Positions 1 through 9,800 of a stretch of 24,171 bases of DNA are shown here, piece by piece. The first letter of the stretch is position 1; the number at the start of each line of letters is the position of its first letter. The stretch is from a virus. The DNA is taken from positions 1-24,171 of IMG/VR virus record IMGVR_UViG_3300022841_000065; one strand, 5' to 3'. The translations under genes were made by a program, and so were the position numbers. Under the pieces are notes generated by a model. The model ran no database searches. It worked only from the letters and a program-made list of their open reading frames with translations, and was not told the DNA's origin.

Positions 1-1596
1 GTCACGGCGATCCGGCTGACCACAGATGCAGGAGACGCGACGTTCTCTGCAACCGACGGATCGCCGCTAATCACCGTATCCGAGGCAAGTCACGGAGCCG
101 CACAAAACGACTTCGTCCGGTTCTCGGGCGCTGCCGGCCTTGGCGGTAACATAACGTCCTCGGTGCTCAACGCAGAATACCAAGTCGTGTCCGTGTCAGA
201 CGCAAACACGTTTACTGTCAGTGTGTCGGCCGTGGCGAGCGCTGCTGACTCTGGCGATGGCGGGTCATCTACTATAGCGGCATATCAGATCGCCGTCGGA
301 CTAGACACATCTATCGTCGGCACGGGCTGGGGGGCCGGTGCTTGGGGCGAGAACGCGTGGGGCGGCCCTGCGGATACGTCGGTGTCTGGCGCTATACTGC
401 GCTTGTGGTCGATGGACAACTGGGGCGAAGACCTCCTGTCGTGCGTACGTGACGGGGGGATATATTACTGGGACAAGTCGGGCGGCACTGGGTCGCGCGC
501 CGTAGCGTTAGAGGATTTGGCGGGATCGAACTCCGCGCCCACTAAGGCCACACTCATGCTGGTGTCTGAAAAAGACCGGCACGTTATTGCGTTTGGGTGT
601 ACGCCCGAGAGTGGTGGCGGGGTGCAAGACCCGATGATTATCCGGTTCTCCTCGACCGAAAGCCTCACCGAGTGGAACACCACCGAAACCAACACGGCGG
701 GCGCGCTGCGCTTGGACTCTGGCAGTGCGATTATAACCGCAGTGCAGACCCGGCAGCAGGTGTTCATCCTCACGGACTCGGCGGCGTACACGATGCAGTT
801 TATCGGGGCACCGTTCACCTTTGGCACCACGGAGATATCTGTCAGCACGTCGGTCGTGTCTGGCAACGCCGCTATTGCGGTGCAAGACGTTGTGTATTGG
901 ATGGGCGACGGGCTGTTCTATAAGTTCGACGGTATCGTCGAGACCCTCCCGTGCAGCGTTGACGAGTATGTGTTTGGCAACTTCAACTACGACCAGGCGG
1001 CCAAGGTCGTGTCCGGCACCAATGCGTCAGACAGCGAAGTGTGGTGGTTCTACCCATCGGCTGACAGCGACAACGTCGACCGGTACGTCGTGTATGACTA
1101 TGCGCAGGATATCTGGCACTACGGCGGGCTGACGCGCACTGCCTGGATAGACCGGTCGGTGCACGCTTATCCGCTGGCCGCCGCGCTCGATGGGTACGTG
1201 TACTCTCATGAGTTCGGGCTTGATGATGGGGAATATAATCCGCCTATCGGTCTGAACGCGTGGGTGGAGTCAAGTCAGTTTGAGATCGGCTCGGGCGACA
1301 AATTCTCTTTTGCGCGCCGGATCATACCGGACCTCACATTCCGTAACTCGACGGCGCCGGCACCGAAGGTCGTGTTTACCGCAAAAGCCCTGCAGTATCC
1401 TGGCGGGGGGTCATATGGAGACGACGTGGACACAGTAACCGGATCATCGGCGCAACCGCTCGAGCGCTACACCAACCAGCTGTATACGAGACTGCGAGGT
1501 CGCGCTCTGTCGATCCGCATCGAGTCATACATGGCGGGGGTGCAGTGGCGCATCGGTACGCCGCGTGTGGAACTCCGCACCGATGGGGGCCGCTAA
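1..1596 (+). CDS. Tail stabilisation / tail tubular-like virion protein (5' end outside window)
   Basis: The frame is open from base 1, so the gene starts upstream of the window; a GTG at 163 is an internal codon, not a convincing start. At least 531 codons are visible. The protein is rich in beta-strand, Gly, Trp and Tyr, with a WGAGAWGENAWGG segment followed by LRLWSMDNWGEDL and GGIYYWD. That signature recurs in podovirus tail proteins related in style to P22 gp10-type packaged-DNA stabilisation proteins. The C-terminal half has repeated short beta units, such as YVVYDYAQDIWHYGG, like a beta-propeller. Its place at the head of the virion module, before the internal proteins, fits a role closing the portal or forming the short tail. 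The recognition rests on memory of the family pattern; a tail-hub protein of another type is the alternative. It ends in TAATG, sharing one base with the next gene. Confidence 0.6.
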   Translation, partial: VTAIRLTTDAGDATFSATDGSPLITVSEASHGAAQNDFVRFSGAAGLGGNITSSVLNAEYQVVSVSDANTFTVSVSAVASAADSGDGGSSTIAAYQIAVGLDTSIVGTGWGAGAWGENAWGGPADTSVSGAILRLWSMDNWGEDLLSCVRDGGIYYWDKSGGTGSRAVALEDLAGSNSAPTKATLMLVSEKDRHVIAFGCTPESGGGVQDPMIIRFSSTESLTEWNTTETNTAGALRLDSGSAIITAVQTRQQVFILTDSAAYTMQFIGAPFTFGTTEISVSTSVVSGNAAIAVQDVVYWMGDGLFYKFDGIVETLPCSVDEYVFGNFNYDQAAKVVSGTNASDSEVWWFYPSADSDNVDRYVVYDYAQDIWHYGGLTRTAWIDRSVHAYPLAAALDGYVYSHEFGLDDGEYNPPIGLNAWVESSQFEIGSGDKFSFARRIIPDLTFRNSTAPAPKVVFTAKALQYPGGGSYGDDVDTVTGSSAQPLERYTNQLYTRLRGRALSIRIESYMAGVQWRIGTPRVELRTDGGR

Positions 1597-2009
1597 TGGC
1601 GCGTAATCTCACAGTCCCGCTGTTCCCCGTCCCCCCGGGAGTGTATTCCCGTCGCTATATGGCCGAAGTTACACGTGCGTTCTCGGTGTACACCACGCAG
1701 ATGCAGAGTCCTGGCGCAGAACGTGTGACGACGTTATCTCTGTCGTCAAGCGGGCAACCGGGCGAGTCGGTGTTAGTTGTGTGGGACGACGTTACCAAAG
1801 AGCTGACACTGACGTACGGATCGACCACCCAGACTATAGCGGTGCTCGGTGGACCTGTGGTATCCGCGAGCTACACAGTGGCAACCCTGCCATCTGCAGC
1901 GACCGCGGGGTCCATGATATACGTTACTGATGAAACGGGCGGATCGACTCACGCATCGGCCGACGGAACCAACTGGCGCCGTATGAGCGATCGAGCGATT
2001 GTAGCCTAG
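1596..2009 (+). CDS. Small tail-associated protein, hypothetical
   Basis: I chose the ATG at 1596 because it shares its A with the TAA of the upstream gene and has a purine-rich GATGGGGG about seven bases before it. An in-frame ATG at 1545 would lie deep in the previous gene. The product is 137 aa. The N-terminus is strand-rich and ends a segment with DDVTKELTLTYG. The C-terminal part reads LPSAATAGSMIYVTDETGG followed by SADGTNWRRM, a pattern common in phage tail-fibre and tail-adaptor proteins (a small beta domain holding a 'data/time-slot' like loop before a DGTNWR strand). Coupled position after the tail protein suggests an accessory tail or fibre-attachment subunit. No enzymatic motif, signal peptide or membrane segment is visible. 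Function is inferred from pattern and neighbourhood only. Confidence 0.6.
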   Translation: MARNLTVPLFPVPPGVYSRRYMAEVTRAFSVYTTQMQSPGAERVTTLSLSSSGQPGESVLVVWDDVTKELTLTYGSTTQTIAVLGGPVVSASYTVATLPSAATAGSMIYVTDETGGSTHASADGTNWRRMSDRAIVA

Positions 2010-2053
2010 ATAATACGCACCGATACGTGTATCGTGGCGACAACAACATGAGT

Positions 2054-2058
2054 AGGAG
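2054..2058 (+). promoter_or_regulatory. Shine-Dalgarno deciding the start at 2066
   Basis: AGGAG at 2054-2058 lies seven bases before ATG 2066. The in-frame ATGs at 2027 and 2048 have no comparable site, so 2066 is preferred. Confidence 0.65.
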
Positions 2059-2065
2059 TTTAGCC

Positions 2066-2950
2066 ATGGGCAGACTAACACGCGCCGCGGAGGGGATCGA
2101 GTCCGTAGGACGAAACATCCGTGACAGCATATCCAGTGCGTTTTCTGGATCGCAGCGAAGCACCAACAACGTGAATACAGGACCGATGAGCAGCAGCCCG
2201 CGTCCGCAGGGTCGCCCGAGCGGCGGTATCAGCTCGCTGCACACTGGAAACAACTCGTCACGAAACAACTCCAGCAGAAACCGGTCGGGTAGTGGTGGGG
2301 GCAGTTCAACACCTGCAGAACCAGCTATGAGTGCTATGTCGTCAGCGGCAAACGCGGGGTCGTTTGTGCAACCGCTAAACCCCAACTACGACTCATCTGA
2401 CCCGATGTCCGCTAAGTATGCGAGCCGCCCCTCATACGAGGAGTTGGTGGCATACCGCAATACGCCGTCAGAACACGTTAGCCGGGTACTGCCAGGGTCG
2501 AAGTTCGATAAGCCGGTAGCGATGGCCGAGGGCGGCGAAGTAGAGCCTAGCGCCAGCGGCAACGAAGTGGTGGACAGTGCGGTTATGGCCGTCACCGGTG
2601 CGCTAACTGGACAGGAAGCCGCCATCGCACTCGCTCTGTTTGTGGAGACTTACGGCAAGGACGAACTGCAGAAACTCGTAACTGCAGTGGGCTCGCGCGC
2701 TTCTGACGGCGAAGATCGTGACGACGGAGGCGAGGTCAAAGGACCGGGCACCGGCAAAAGCGATAGCGTCGACGCGAAGATGGGCAACAAACCGTACAAG
2801 CTGTCAAACGGCGAGTACATCTTGCCAGTTGAAGTCGTAGAGGGCTTGGGCGACGGAGATCACGATAAAGGCATCGCGACGCTGGACCGGCTTCGTGAGA
2901 TGGCACAAGCAGGGCGGCCTCGTGAAAACGCCATGGACCCTAGCGCATGA
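2066..2950 (+). CDS. Ser/Asn/Gly-rich probable virion protein
   Basis: The 294-aa product starts at ATG 2066, selected by AGGAG seven bases upstream. Residues up to about 100 are low-complexity and Ser/Asn/Gly/Pro-rich, probably disordered. A middle segment has VAMAEGGEVEPS, a short motif seen again in the 824-aa protein of this module. Then comes a helical stretch (AIALALFVETYGKDELQKL), and a conserved C-terminal unit reading GPGTGKSDSVDAK and LSNGEYILPVEVVEGLGDG. The 'SNGEYILP..VV..LG' pattern belongs to a family common in podovirus and marine phage structural modules and annotated as hypothetical or internal virion protein. Its stop overlaps the next start (ATGA). A structural or morphogenesis role is inferred from context; no enzyme motif is visible. 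Confidence 0.65.
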   Translation: MGRLTRAAEGIESVGRNIRDSISSAFSGSQRSTNNVNTGPMSSSPRPQGRPSGGISSLHTGNNSSRNNSSRNRSGSGGGSSTPAEPAMSAMSSAANAGSFVQPLNPNYDSSDPMSAKYASRPSYEELVAYRNTPSEHVSRVLPGSKFDKPVAMAEGGEVEPSASGNEVVDSAVMAVTGALTGQEAAIALALFVETYGKDELQKLVTAVGSRASDGEDRDDGGEVKGPGTGKSDSVDAKMGNKPYKLSNGEYILPVEVVEGLGDGDHDKGIATLDRLREMAQAGRPRENAMDPSA

Positions 2951-3378
2951 CCGAGCCGCGCATAACCCCAGTGCCGCCCGCGTTTGTGGATTGTGTGTGG
3001 GCGGAAGTAATGCCGTTCATAACCGAAGCGGTTCGTAAGTCCGCAGGGCGGTTCTCGGTAGAAAGTGTACGGGAGGACGCGCTACGTGGGTTTCACACGC
3101 TGTGGATCGCAGTGATGGACGAGAAGATCGTGCTCGTTATATCCACACGCGTTGTACAGTATCCCCTACGTCGAGGGCTTATTGTCGAGTGGGCGGGCGG
3201 CGGTAGACTCATGGACGTTATAGGTGCATACATGCACGAACTTCGCGCGTATGCTCGAGAGAATAAATGTGACCACATCGAAGGGTCTGGACGCCGTGGG
3301 TGGTCTAAAGCACTGGCGCTGCATGGATGGTCTATCGGGGACGTGTCCTACAAACTGGAGATAGAAGATGCCGGGTAA
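2947..3378 (+). CDS. GNAT-like internal virion protein
   Basis: The 143-aa product begins at an ATG overlapping the upstream TGA. It has an acetyltransferase-like layout: an alpha-helical N-terminus, strand LRGFHTLWIAVMDEKIVLVI, the strand VVQYPLRRGLIVEWAGGGR, a long helix, and then KCDHIEGSGRRGWSKALALHGW. The 'R.GW...L...GW' ending is typical of GNAT-fold phage proteins found among internal virion genes and comparable in size to T7 gp13. A canonical acetyl-CoA pyrophosphate loop (R/QxxGxG/A) is not obvious, so it may be structural rather than catalytic. It overlaps the next gene by 11 bp, implying translational coupling with the internal protein block. Family assignment is from pattern memory. 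Confidence 0.6.
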   Translation: MTEPRITPVPPAFVDCVWAEVMPFITEAVRKSAGRFSVESVREDALRGFHTLWIAVMDEKIVLVISTRVVQYPLRRGLIVEWAGGGRLMDVIGAYMHELRAYARENKCDHIEGSGRRGWSKALALHGWSIGDVSYKLEIEDAG

Positions 3379-4396
3379 CACGACGTACAACACAACATCG
3401 GACACGGAGAACAAACTGCCCGAATGGGCGGCGCCGTACTTTGAGCGCAACTTAGCGCAGGCCGAGGCCGCTTACGGCACGGAGTATCAGAAATACGACG
3501 GAGAACGCGTAGCGGGCCCTGGTGCTGATACGCTGGGGTCGCGCGATATGATCCGTGACATCGCAGGGCAGGGTATCTCCGGTATCGGCGAAGCTACAGA
3601 CTTCGTGTCGCAAGGCATGGGAACTGCGGCTGACCTCGGTAATTACGACCCGTCACAGTTCTCGGACTTCGGGTTCGACCCAGCACGTCAGTTCAATGCG
3701 TCCGAAGCCCAGCAGTATATGTCACCGTATCAGCAAGAAGTAACGGACCGGAACAAGGATGCGGCGTATCGCGATTTCCAGATGATGCAGGGTGGCCGCG
3801 ACGCCGCCGCCGTAAATGCAGGCGCGTTTGGCGGATCGCGACAAGGTGTTGTGCAGGGTATGGCCGAAGAAGATTTGATGCGGAACCTCGGAGACATCCA
3901 GGCGCAAGGATCGCAAGATGCGTTTGTAAATGCGCAGGGTATGTTCCAAGGCGACCGGGCCGCCCAGCTCGACACCGCACGGGCCATGGCCGGCGAGCAG
4001 GCACGTACGCAAACAGGTCGCGCTGCCGAAAATCAGTTCGGTGCGGGCCAAGGACTTGCCGCGCTGCAAACCGGAGCGCAGCTTGCGGGGGGTCTCACAG
4101 ACCTCGGTCAGCTGGAGCGTCAGGGTCAAATCCAAAACGCGCAGCTTATGGACGGCGTCGGTGGCGCTATGACCGCAGAGCAGCAGGCGCTTAACGATCA
4201 ACAGTATGCGGATTACGTCGAGCAACGCGACTTCACCAAGAACCAAGTCGGCGGCATGACCAATATCCTCAACGCCCAGCCTATCGCCCCCACGGGCACA
4301 TCAAACACGGTCGGAACCACTCCTGGTCCTAGCGCGCTCCAGCAAGCTGCCGGTGCGGGTCTAAGCGCAGTTGGTCTATATAAGGCGTTCACGTAA
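3368..4396 (+). CDS. Gln/Ala/Gly-rich internal virion-type protein
   Basis: The 342-aa product starts at ATG 3368, with GGAG at 3357-3360 inside the upstream gene. After an acidic start there is YMSPYQQEVTDRNKDAAYRDF followed shortly by NAGAFGGSRQGV. This 'YM.PYQQ..TD...GAFGGSRQ' block is a widespread hallmark of phage structural or ejection-type proteins lying between tail genes and large internal proteins. The middle is a long Ala/Gln/Gly helical region with repeated short AGEQ/GAGQG/GLAAL units. The C-terminus ends in a small hydrophobic helix (LQQAAGAGLSAVGLYKAF) that could contact membrane. No catalytic motif is visible. It ends with TAATG shared with the next start. A role in the internal core or DNA ejection is inferred. 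Confidence 0.65.
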   Translation: MPGNTTYNTTSDTENKLPEWAAPYFERNLAQAEAAYGTEYQKYDGERVAGPGADTLGSRDMIRDIAGQGISGIGEATDFVSQGMGTAADLGNYDPSQFSDFGFDPARQFNASEAQQYMSPYQQEVTDRNKDAAYRDFQMMQGGRDAAAVNAGAFGGSRQGVVQGMAEEDLMRNLGDIQAQGSQDAFVNAQGMFQGDRAAQLDTARAMAGEQARTQTGRAAENQFGAGQGLAALQTGAQLAGGLTDLGQLERQGQIQNAQLMDGVGGAMTAEQQALNDQQYADYVEQRDFTKNQVGGMTNILNAQPIAPTGTSNTVGTTPGPSALQQAAGAGLSAVGLYKAFT

Positions 4397-6870
4397 TGGC
4401 TATTAACATCTTCAAGATGCAGGACATGCTTAAAAACATGTCTAAAGACCAACTTCTCGCCGAGGCGCAGAACCCCACAGGGTCCGCGCCCGCGTTCATG
4501 GTGCACGCGCGGCTCGCCGAAGTCGGTGAGCAGGAGAAAGAAGCTATGCGCAGCGCAAGCGCGCAGGACACCAGCACTGTAGCGCAAGATGTCGTTCAGG
4601 GTGCGGGTGTTGGCGGTATCGGGGCTATGTCGCAGGCGTTAAACCCTCGCGCTCAAAACTCCGCTGACAACGGCTCGTTCGACCCTCGCACGGTGCAGGA
4701 CAACACGGGCGGTCGACAAGAGCCGATCCGTATGGCCGAGGGCGGCGCGGTCAACGGCCGCAACGCGTTCCAAGGCGTCGATCAACTTGACGTTCCTGTT
4801 ATGGAAACTATCGACGTGCGTATGCCAACTCCAACCATCGGGCTTGACTCGCTTGCGGCCCCGCAACGCCCTGCGGCACCACCGGCGTCGTCGCCACGCG
4901 GTCCTGGCCCAGCACGCGACAGCGGGGTTGCTCGCGGACTTGATGCTGCATTGAACGACCTCGCCACAGCAGGTACAAACCGTGCACCGCGCGGCACTAT
5001 GCTTAACGGTGTCATGTACGAACTGCTTGATAACAACACAGTGCGCGAGTCTCGAAGTGGGCAGACAGCACCGCCAGACATTGCCAACGCCGTACGTGCA
5101 CGCCTTCAACCGCCGGTCCAACTCTCTCCTGCTTTGGGGTCCGGGGTTAACCCGTCGTATGAGGAAGCCAGCGGAGGTCGGTTCCCAGCCGAGGACGCGC
5201 TCGCAGCTGACCGTGATGCTGCAGCTGCAGCGACAGCCGAAGCGAATATCATCCAACGCCCGCAGCAGCGCCCTGGTACAGGCGACATAAGTATGGCGGG
5301 TGCGTTCTCGCGCGGTATCGCTATGCAAGAGCCTTCTCCTGCGCGCAGCCCTGCGGACTTTAACGGCCTGCGTGAGCGTGCTGACTATGTAGGGGATAGC
5401 GCGCGCGATGCGTTAGCCGCAGGTCGCGGCGTAGTGAGTGACGGACGAGATAGCGTAGATGCGATGCGTACCCGCATAGACGGCGCAAAAGACAATATCC
5501 AAGGCGGTATCGCTAGCGTGCGCGGGCAGCTCTCCGATCGGTTCGATGCTATGCGCACGCCAGAACAGGACACCGGTCCCGCACCACGCGGAGCGTCTAT
5601 ACGCCGACAAAACCGCCCAGAGGTAATTGCGGGTCCGGGCCCGGATGCGGGCAACGGACCGCGCGGAGCGTCTATGCGCCGTCAAAACCGGGAATACGAA
5701 CCACCGGTTGCCGGTGCGCCGAAAGACTACGGGTCTATGGACCTCACCCGGCTCGAGGCGGAGCGACGCGCCGCGGGAAGTGGCGGCCTTGGCGAGTTTG
5801 CGCTGAACGCAGCAGAGGGTTTTACAGGCGCATTTCGTGGTTTCGGTGCGCGTGTACAAGACAGTATCGGGGATACGGTATCGTCGCTTGGCGCCCCTGG
5901 GGTAGGTGCTTTTTTTAACAGAAATGCGGACGACCTCAACGCTGTAACCGACGAATACTCCCAAAACAGTGCCGGTCGGGACGCCGATCGACAGCGCGAA
6001 GTGGCCCAGCTAAACGCGGCGATCGCTGCGAACGGCGGCGCCCCGAGTTTACCTGATAATGCTAGTGTCGAACCGCTGGCTGACGGTACACTCCCCGGGG
6101 ATTTGCTTCCGCCTGCGCCTGCGCCTACGTCTACGTCTACGTCTACGTCTACGCCTGCAGCCACACAGCCAGGCCCGAGTCGCACAGCAGTGCAGTCGGG
6201 CGGTAACGGCGGTGGCGGCATAGCGGGTATTGCTGCAAAAGCGGCGAACAGCTCGTCCAAGGAGATGTCCTCATACGACACGTTGCTCGCTGACGCGTTG
6301 ACCGAGAACAAAGCCGACCAGAAACAAGCCAAGTGGCTTATGCTCGCCGAGATCGGTGCCGGTATGCTCGGGTCAACAAAGCCTGGTTTTGCAGGCACCG
6401 GAGATGCAGTGAGCGCGGGCCTTGGATCGTACAACGCTGCTAAAGACGCGCTCAAAGCCGAGGCTATGGGTATTGCAAGTATGGGTGAAGACCGACGCCG
6501 CTACGAGCAGAACCGTGAGGATCAGTTCACTATGGCAGCGATGCAGGCCGCTGCGGCTCGCAGTCGTGGCGCTGCGTCAGCGCGTCGTATCCCTATCGGG
6601 GCGCTGACGCCGCTAACAAACGCACTGGAGGAGGCACGTATGGTCGCCTTGAATGTTCCGCCGCCGCCAAAACGCGGTCGTGTGGGCACTATGCTAGGAC
6701 TGGAGGCTCTGGACGATCCGTTTTACACCGATCGCCAGCGTGCAGATGACAACATCGCTATCCTTGAGTCCCAGATAAACCAAGTGTATAACAGCCAAGG
6801 TATCGCTACGCCCACTGCGGCTACGGGCCAAACCGATACCCGCCAAATTAACGCGTCCGATCAACAATAA
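4396..6870 (+). CDS. 824-aa Ala/Arg-rich probable internal virion protein
   Basis: The protein starts with amphipathic MAINIFKMQDMLKNMSKDQL and HARLAEVGEQEKEAM helices, a start seen in large phage internal proteins. It then runs through long disordered Pro/Ala/Arg/Gly stretches with IRMAEGGAVNGR at about residues 112-123. Two near-identical segments of the PRGAS(I/M)RRQNR type lie around residues 396-433. A hexanucleotide repeat encodes alternating Thr-Ser near residues 577-586. The C-terminal part is more ordered, with a Gly-rich hydrophobic stretch (LMLAEIGAGMLGSTKPGFAG) followed by a helical coil (SYNAAKDALKAEAMGIAS, RRRYEQNREDQF). No enzyme motif is recognisable. Position between the YMSPYQQ protein and the giant protein fits an ejection or core component. 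Repeat-driven length variation is likely in this gene. Confidence 0.6.
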   Translation: MAINIFKMQDMLKNMSKDQLLAEAQNPTGSAPAFMVHARLAEVGEQEKEAMRSASAQDTSTVAQDVVQGAGVGGIGAMSQALNPRAQNSADNGSFDPRTVQDNTGGRQEPIRMAEGGAVNGRNAFQGVDQLDVPVMETIDVRMPTPTIGLDSLAAPQRPAAPPASSPRGPGPARDSGVARGLDAALNDLATAGTNRAPRGTMLNGVMYELLDNNTVRESRSGQTAPPDIANAVRARLQPPVQLSPALGSGVNPSYEEASGGRFPAEDALAADRDAAAAATAEANIIQRPQQRPGTGDISMAGAFSRGIAMQEPSPARSPADFNGLRERADYVGDSARDALAAGRGVVSDGRDSVDAMRTRIDGAKDNIQGGIASVRGQLSDRFDAMRTPEQDTGPAPRGASIRRQNRPEVIAGPGPDAGNGPRGASMRRQNREYEPPVAGAPKDYGSMDLTRLEAERRAAGSGGLGEFALNAAEGFTGAFRGFGARVQDSIGDTVSSLGAPGVGAFFNRNADDLNAVTDEYSQNSAGRDADRQREVAQLNAAIAANGGAPSLPDNASVEPLADGTLPGDLLPPAPAPTSTSTSTSTPAATQPGPSRTAVQSGGNGGGGIAGIAAKAANSSSKEMSSYDTLLADALTENKADQKQAKWLMLAEIGAGMLGSTKPGFAGTGDAVSAGLGSYNAAKDALKAEAMGIASMGEDRRRYEQNREDQFTMAAMQAAAARSRGAASARRIPIGALTPLTNALEEARMVALNVPPPPKRGRVGTMLGLEALDDPFYTDRQRADDNIAILESQINQVYNSQGIATPTAATGQTDTRQINASDQQ
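5587..5689 (+). repeat. Pair of 28-bp imperfect direct repeats
   Basis: Copies at about 5587-5614 and 5662-5689 share CGCGGAGCGTCTAT and then CAAAACCG, differing at a few bases. They encode PRGAS(I/M)RRQNR twice, 75 bp apart, in a basic disordered part of the 824-aa protein. Confidence 0.75.
6127..6150 (+). repeat. Four perfect ACGTCT hexamers in frame
   Basis: ACGTCT is repeated four times without change, followed by ACGCCT and preceded by two GCGCCT-like units. It encodes alternating Thr-Ser in a disordered linker of the 824-aa protein. Six-base units keep the frame, so copy number could vary without breaking the gene. Confidence 0.8.
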
Positions 6871-6888
6871 AACGTACTGGAATTACCT

Positions 6889-9800
6889 ATGGGCAATCTC
6901 TCTATTACGAGTAAAAGCACCGGCCAGACGTACGACGTGCTCATATCGGGCGACACACCTACACCCACAGAGACGGCGCGCGCCACGGCTATGATCCAGC
7001 AACGCGACGCTGTGATTGCGGCAGACTACGAAGCCGTGAACGGCCGCCCAATGCCGGTAGCGGACGGCACTGCACTGGGGCGCGGTATTGATCGTGGGAA
7101 GACAGCAGCGTTCAACTCTCTTGGTGTTGCGGCCGAGTCACTCGGGCAGGCCACAGGGATCGCAGGGCTCGCAGGGTTCGGTGCTGATATGCAGGGCGAT
7201 GCGCGGGCAGAGCAGATACGTGAAAACGTAAACATGCCTGCACCTACGTCGTTTTCAGACGCAGAAGGCGTTGGCGGTTTCTTGACGGCCCTCGGAGAAA
7301 CTGCAGGTCAGACCCTTCCTGAAATGGGCGCGACAATCGGCGCAACAGTCGGGGTTGGTCTTACAGCGGGGCCCGTTGCGGGGCTTGCCGCTGGGTGGGC
7401 CACAGCCGTACCTCTATTCACAGGGCGAAACGTAGAACGGCAACGCGCGGAAGTTGCCGCTGGCCGCCTCCCCGAAGTAGACCTATGGAAAGCCTTTATG
7501 ACAGCTGGCGGACAGGCTGCATTAAACTCCATTGGCGACAAACTGCTGATCGGGCCGCTGGCGAAGTCAGGCAAGAACATATTTTCGCGTGTCGGTATCG
7601 GTGCGACGCAAGGTGCAGCCTCCGAAATACCGACGGAGGTAGGACAGCAAGTTCTTGAGCGTCTTCAAGCCGGTATGCCCCTCGACAACGACGAAGCAAT
7701 CGCGGAGTACAAAGAAGCGGCAATCGGTGCAGGTTTCCTCGGTGCAGGTTTCGGTGGTGCCGGTGCGCCCATTCGCGGAGCAATCAACGACAAGATTGCG
7801 CGGGACGTCGCAGATGCACCCACAGCGGACTCAACCGCGGACCCTATGGCAGACGCTGCCGGCGACGCCATCACCACAACACCAGGCGAGCGGGCACCCA
7901 TCACTGCCGAGATTATGGCCGAGGTCACGGGCGACATGCCCGACGTTGACATTGAGCCTACCGTTGACATTGAGCCTACCGTTGCAGCGCCTACCGCCAC
8001 ACTCGACACGCCCACTGCAGTGGTCAATACACCTCTCGCGGACGCTGCTGTCGACAGCAACGCATTGGCCGACAGTCTCGGCGTTCGCAAAGGCGCAAAC
8101 GTGCGCAAAAAGATCGCCGCCATGACGCCGGGCGATCCTGCTATTTTAGATGCGCTTGAGGCGTATTCAGTGAACCCGCGCGTAGTGAAGGCAACACCGA
8201 AAGCAGCCACCGCCGTCAAGCAGTACGTGGATGCACAGCGCGCAGCGCCAACTGCTGACCTTGCCGCACCTGATGCGGCTGTAACCCCTCTTGAGGAGAC
8301 CGGAGATGTCGGATCGCCTACCCCCGCACCTGCTGGAAACAGCCCTGATGCTAGTCAGCCGGATGCCGCTAACATCGACATCGCCGCGCCCGTCGCAAGT
8401 GCCCCCGTCACTCCTGCACGTAACGACGCCGCAGTGGGAGACCCTGCACGAGACGTACCACCTGCTGACATGGCAGCGAGAGCACTCGACACTTCACTAA
8501 CACCGGAGCCCACGGCTATCCCTGATGCGGCGCCAGACGCAGCGACACCTGCGGTAAGCCAAGCGGGCGCTGCGGTGACTGTATCGCCCGCGAGGCCCGT
8601 TGCTGCACCAAAGTCAGTAGCCTCAACGCCGGAACTGGTGTCCGCTGTCGTCACGCCGGAACAGCGAAACGCTGCGCCAGGACTCGCTACAGGCGCAGCC
8701 CGACAATCAATCCCTGCTGGCGTTGCTGGTGCCCCCTCCGTGGTGCGTCCGCCCGAAACCACGCCCGCCCGACGCACTGGGTACACAGTGCAGTCGCAGG
8801 TCGAGTACGACACAGCGCGGCAAGAGGTACGCACCCGCTTCGACGAAACAGCGTCTCCGCAGCTAAAATCAGAAGAACGCCTGTACGCAGGTACGTACGG
8901 TGACGTGCCTGACGTTATGGTGGCAGGGGACTATCTTAGCATTACCGCACTGCTGCGCTCTACGGTATCGACACGCACCTCGATGGAGAAGGCGGCGTTT
9001 ACGTTCTTCTCTAAAAACTCTGATCCGGTGAAAGCCCTTGCCGGTATCGGGTACGCGCTAGACCCGCGTGAGCCGGCTATCCGCCGTGCAAGTGTGGATG
9101 AACGCGTCGTGCCTGAATACTATCGCGGAACCGGTCGCACTGCAGGGGGGCTCGCCGCGAAGTGGGTCGATGCAAATCTAAGCCCAGACGCTACGGATTT
9201 CGTGCTGACCACGGCCGAGGAGATGTCAACGGAAGCGGCTATTGACGTACTCGACGCGTACGCGCAAAGCTCCGAAGCTGCGCGGATACAAGCCGAGAAG
9301 GCATCGCTACGCACGTTGTTGACGCAAGAAGCGATCACCAACAAAGATTTCGATGCACGCATCAGTGCCCTCGATGCGCAGGCGAAAGCGTTAAAGGCAT
9401 TGCCTGTAGACTCCATGGCATCCATGCGTCGCGGTATAAATTCCCGTACGCACCCCACAGCCCTAAGTGCGTTGCGTCAAGGCGACCTTGTGGGCGCGCT
9501 AAATGCTATCGCCGCCACAACCACAGACCCCGTGATCCAGCGCCTCGCTACCGCGCTCGCACCATTCATGGGTGACGTGTCGGTATCAGTCGTGCCTGCA
9601 CGCGACGCGCCGACAAACCCCGACGGGTCCGTTAACCCCCTGTGGATGAAATTCAACGACGGCACCGGAGAAGAAGCCAACGCAGTGTATTACACTGACG
9701 GGTCGATATTCTTCGCTGACCTGCCCGACGGCCTATCTGTGTCGACGATCATGCACGAAGTATTCCACGCCGCTACGGCTACGGAACTGCGTCGCCCGAA

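Noticed and set aside
2021-2034. Palindrome CGATACGTGTATCG as an operator
   Set aside because: It is a single short inverted repeat with no second copy or adjacent promoter found; too weak to call.
5727-6455. 242-codon open frame on the minus strand in the 824-aa gene
   Set aside because: It mirrors the low-complexity coding strand (Ser/Ala/Pro-rich, Val-Asp repeat from the hexamer array) and runs against the operon.
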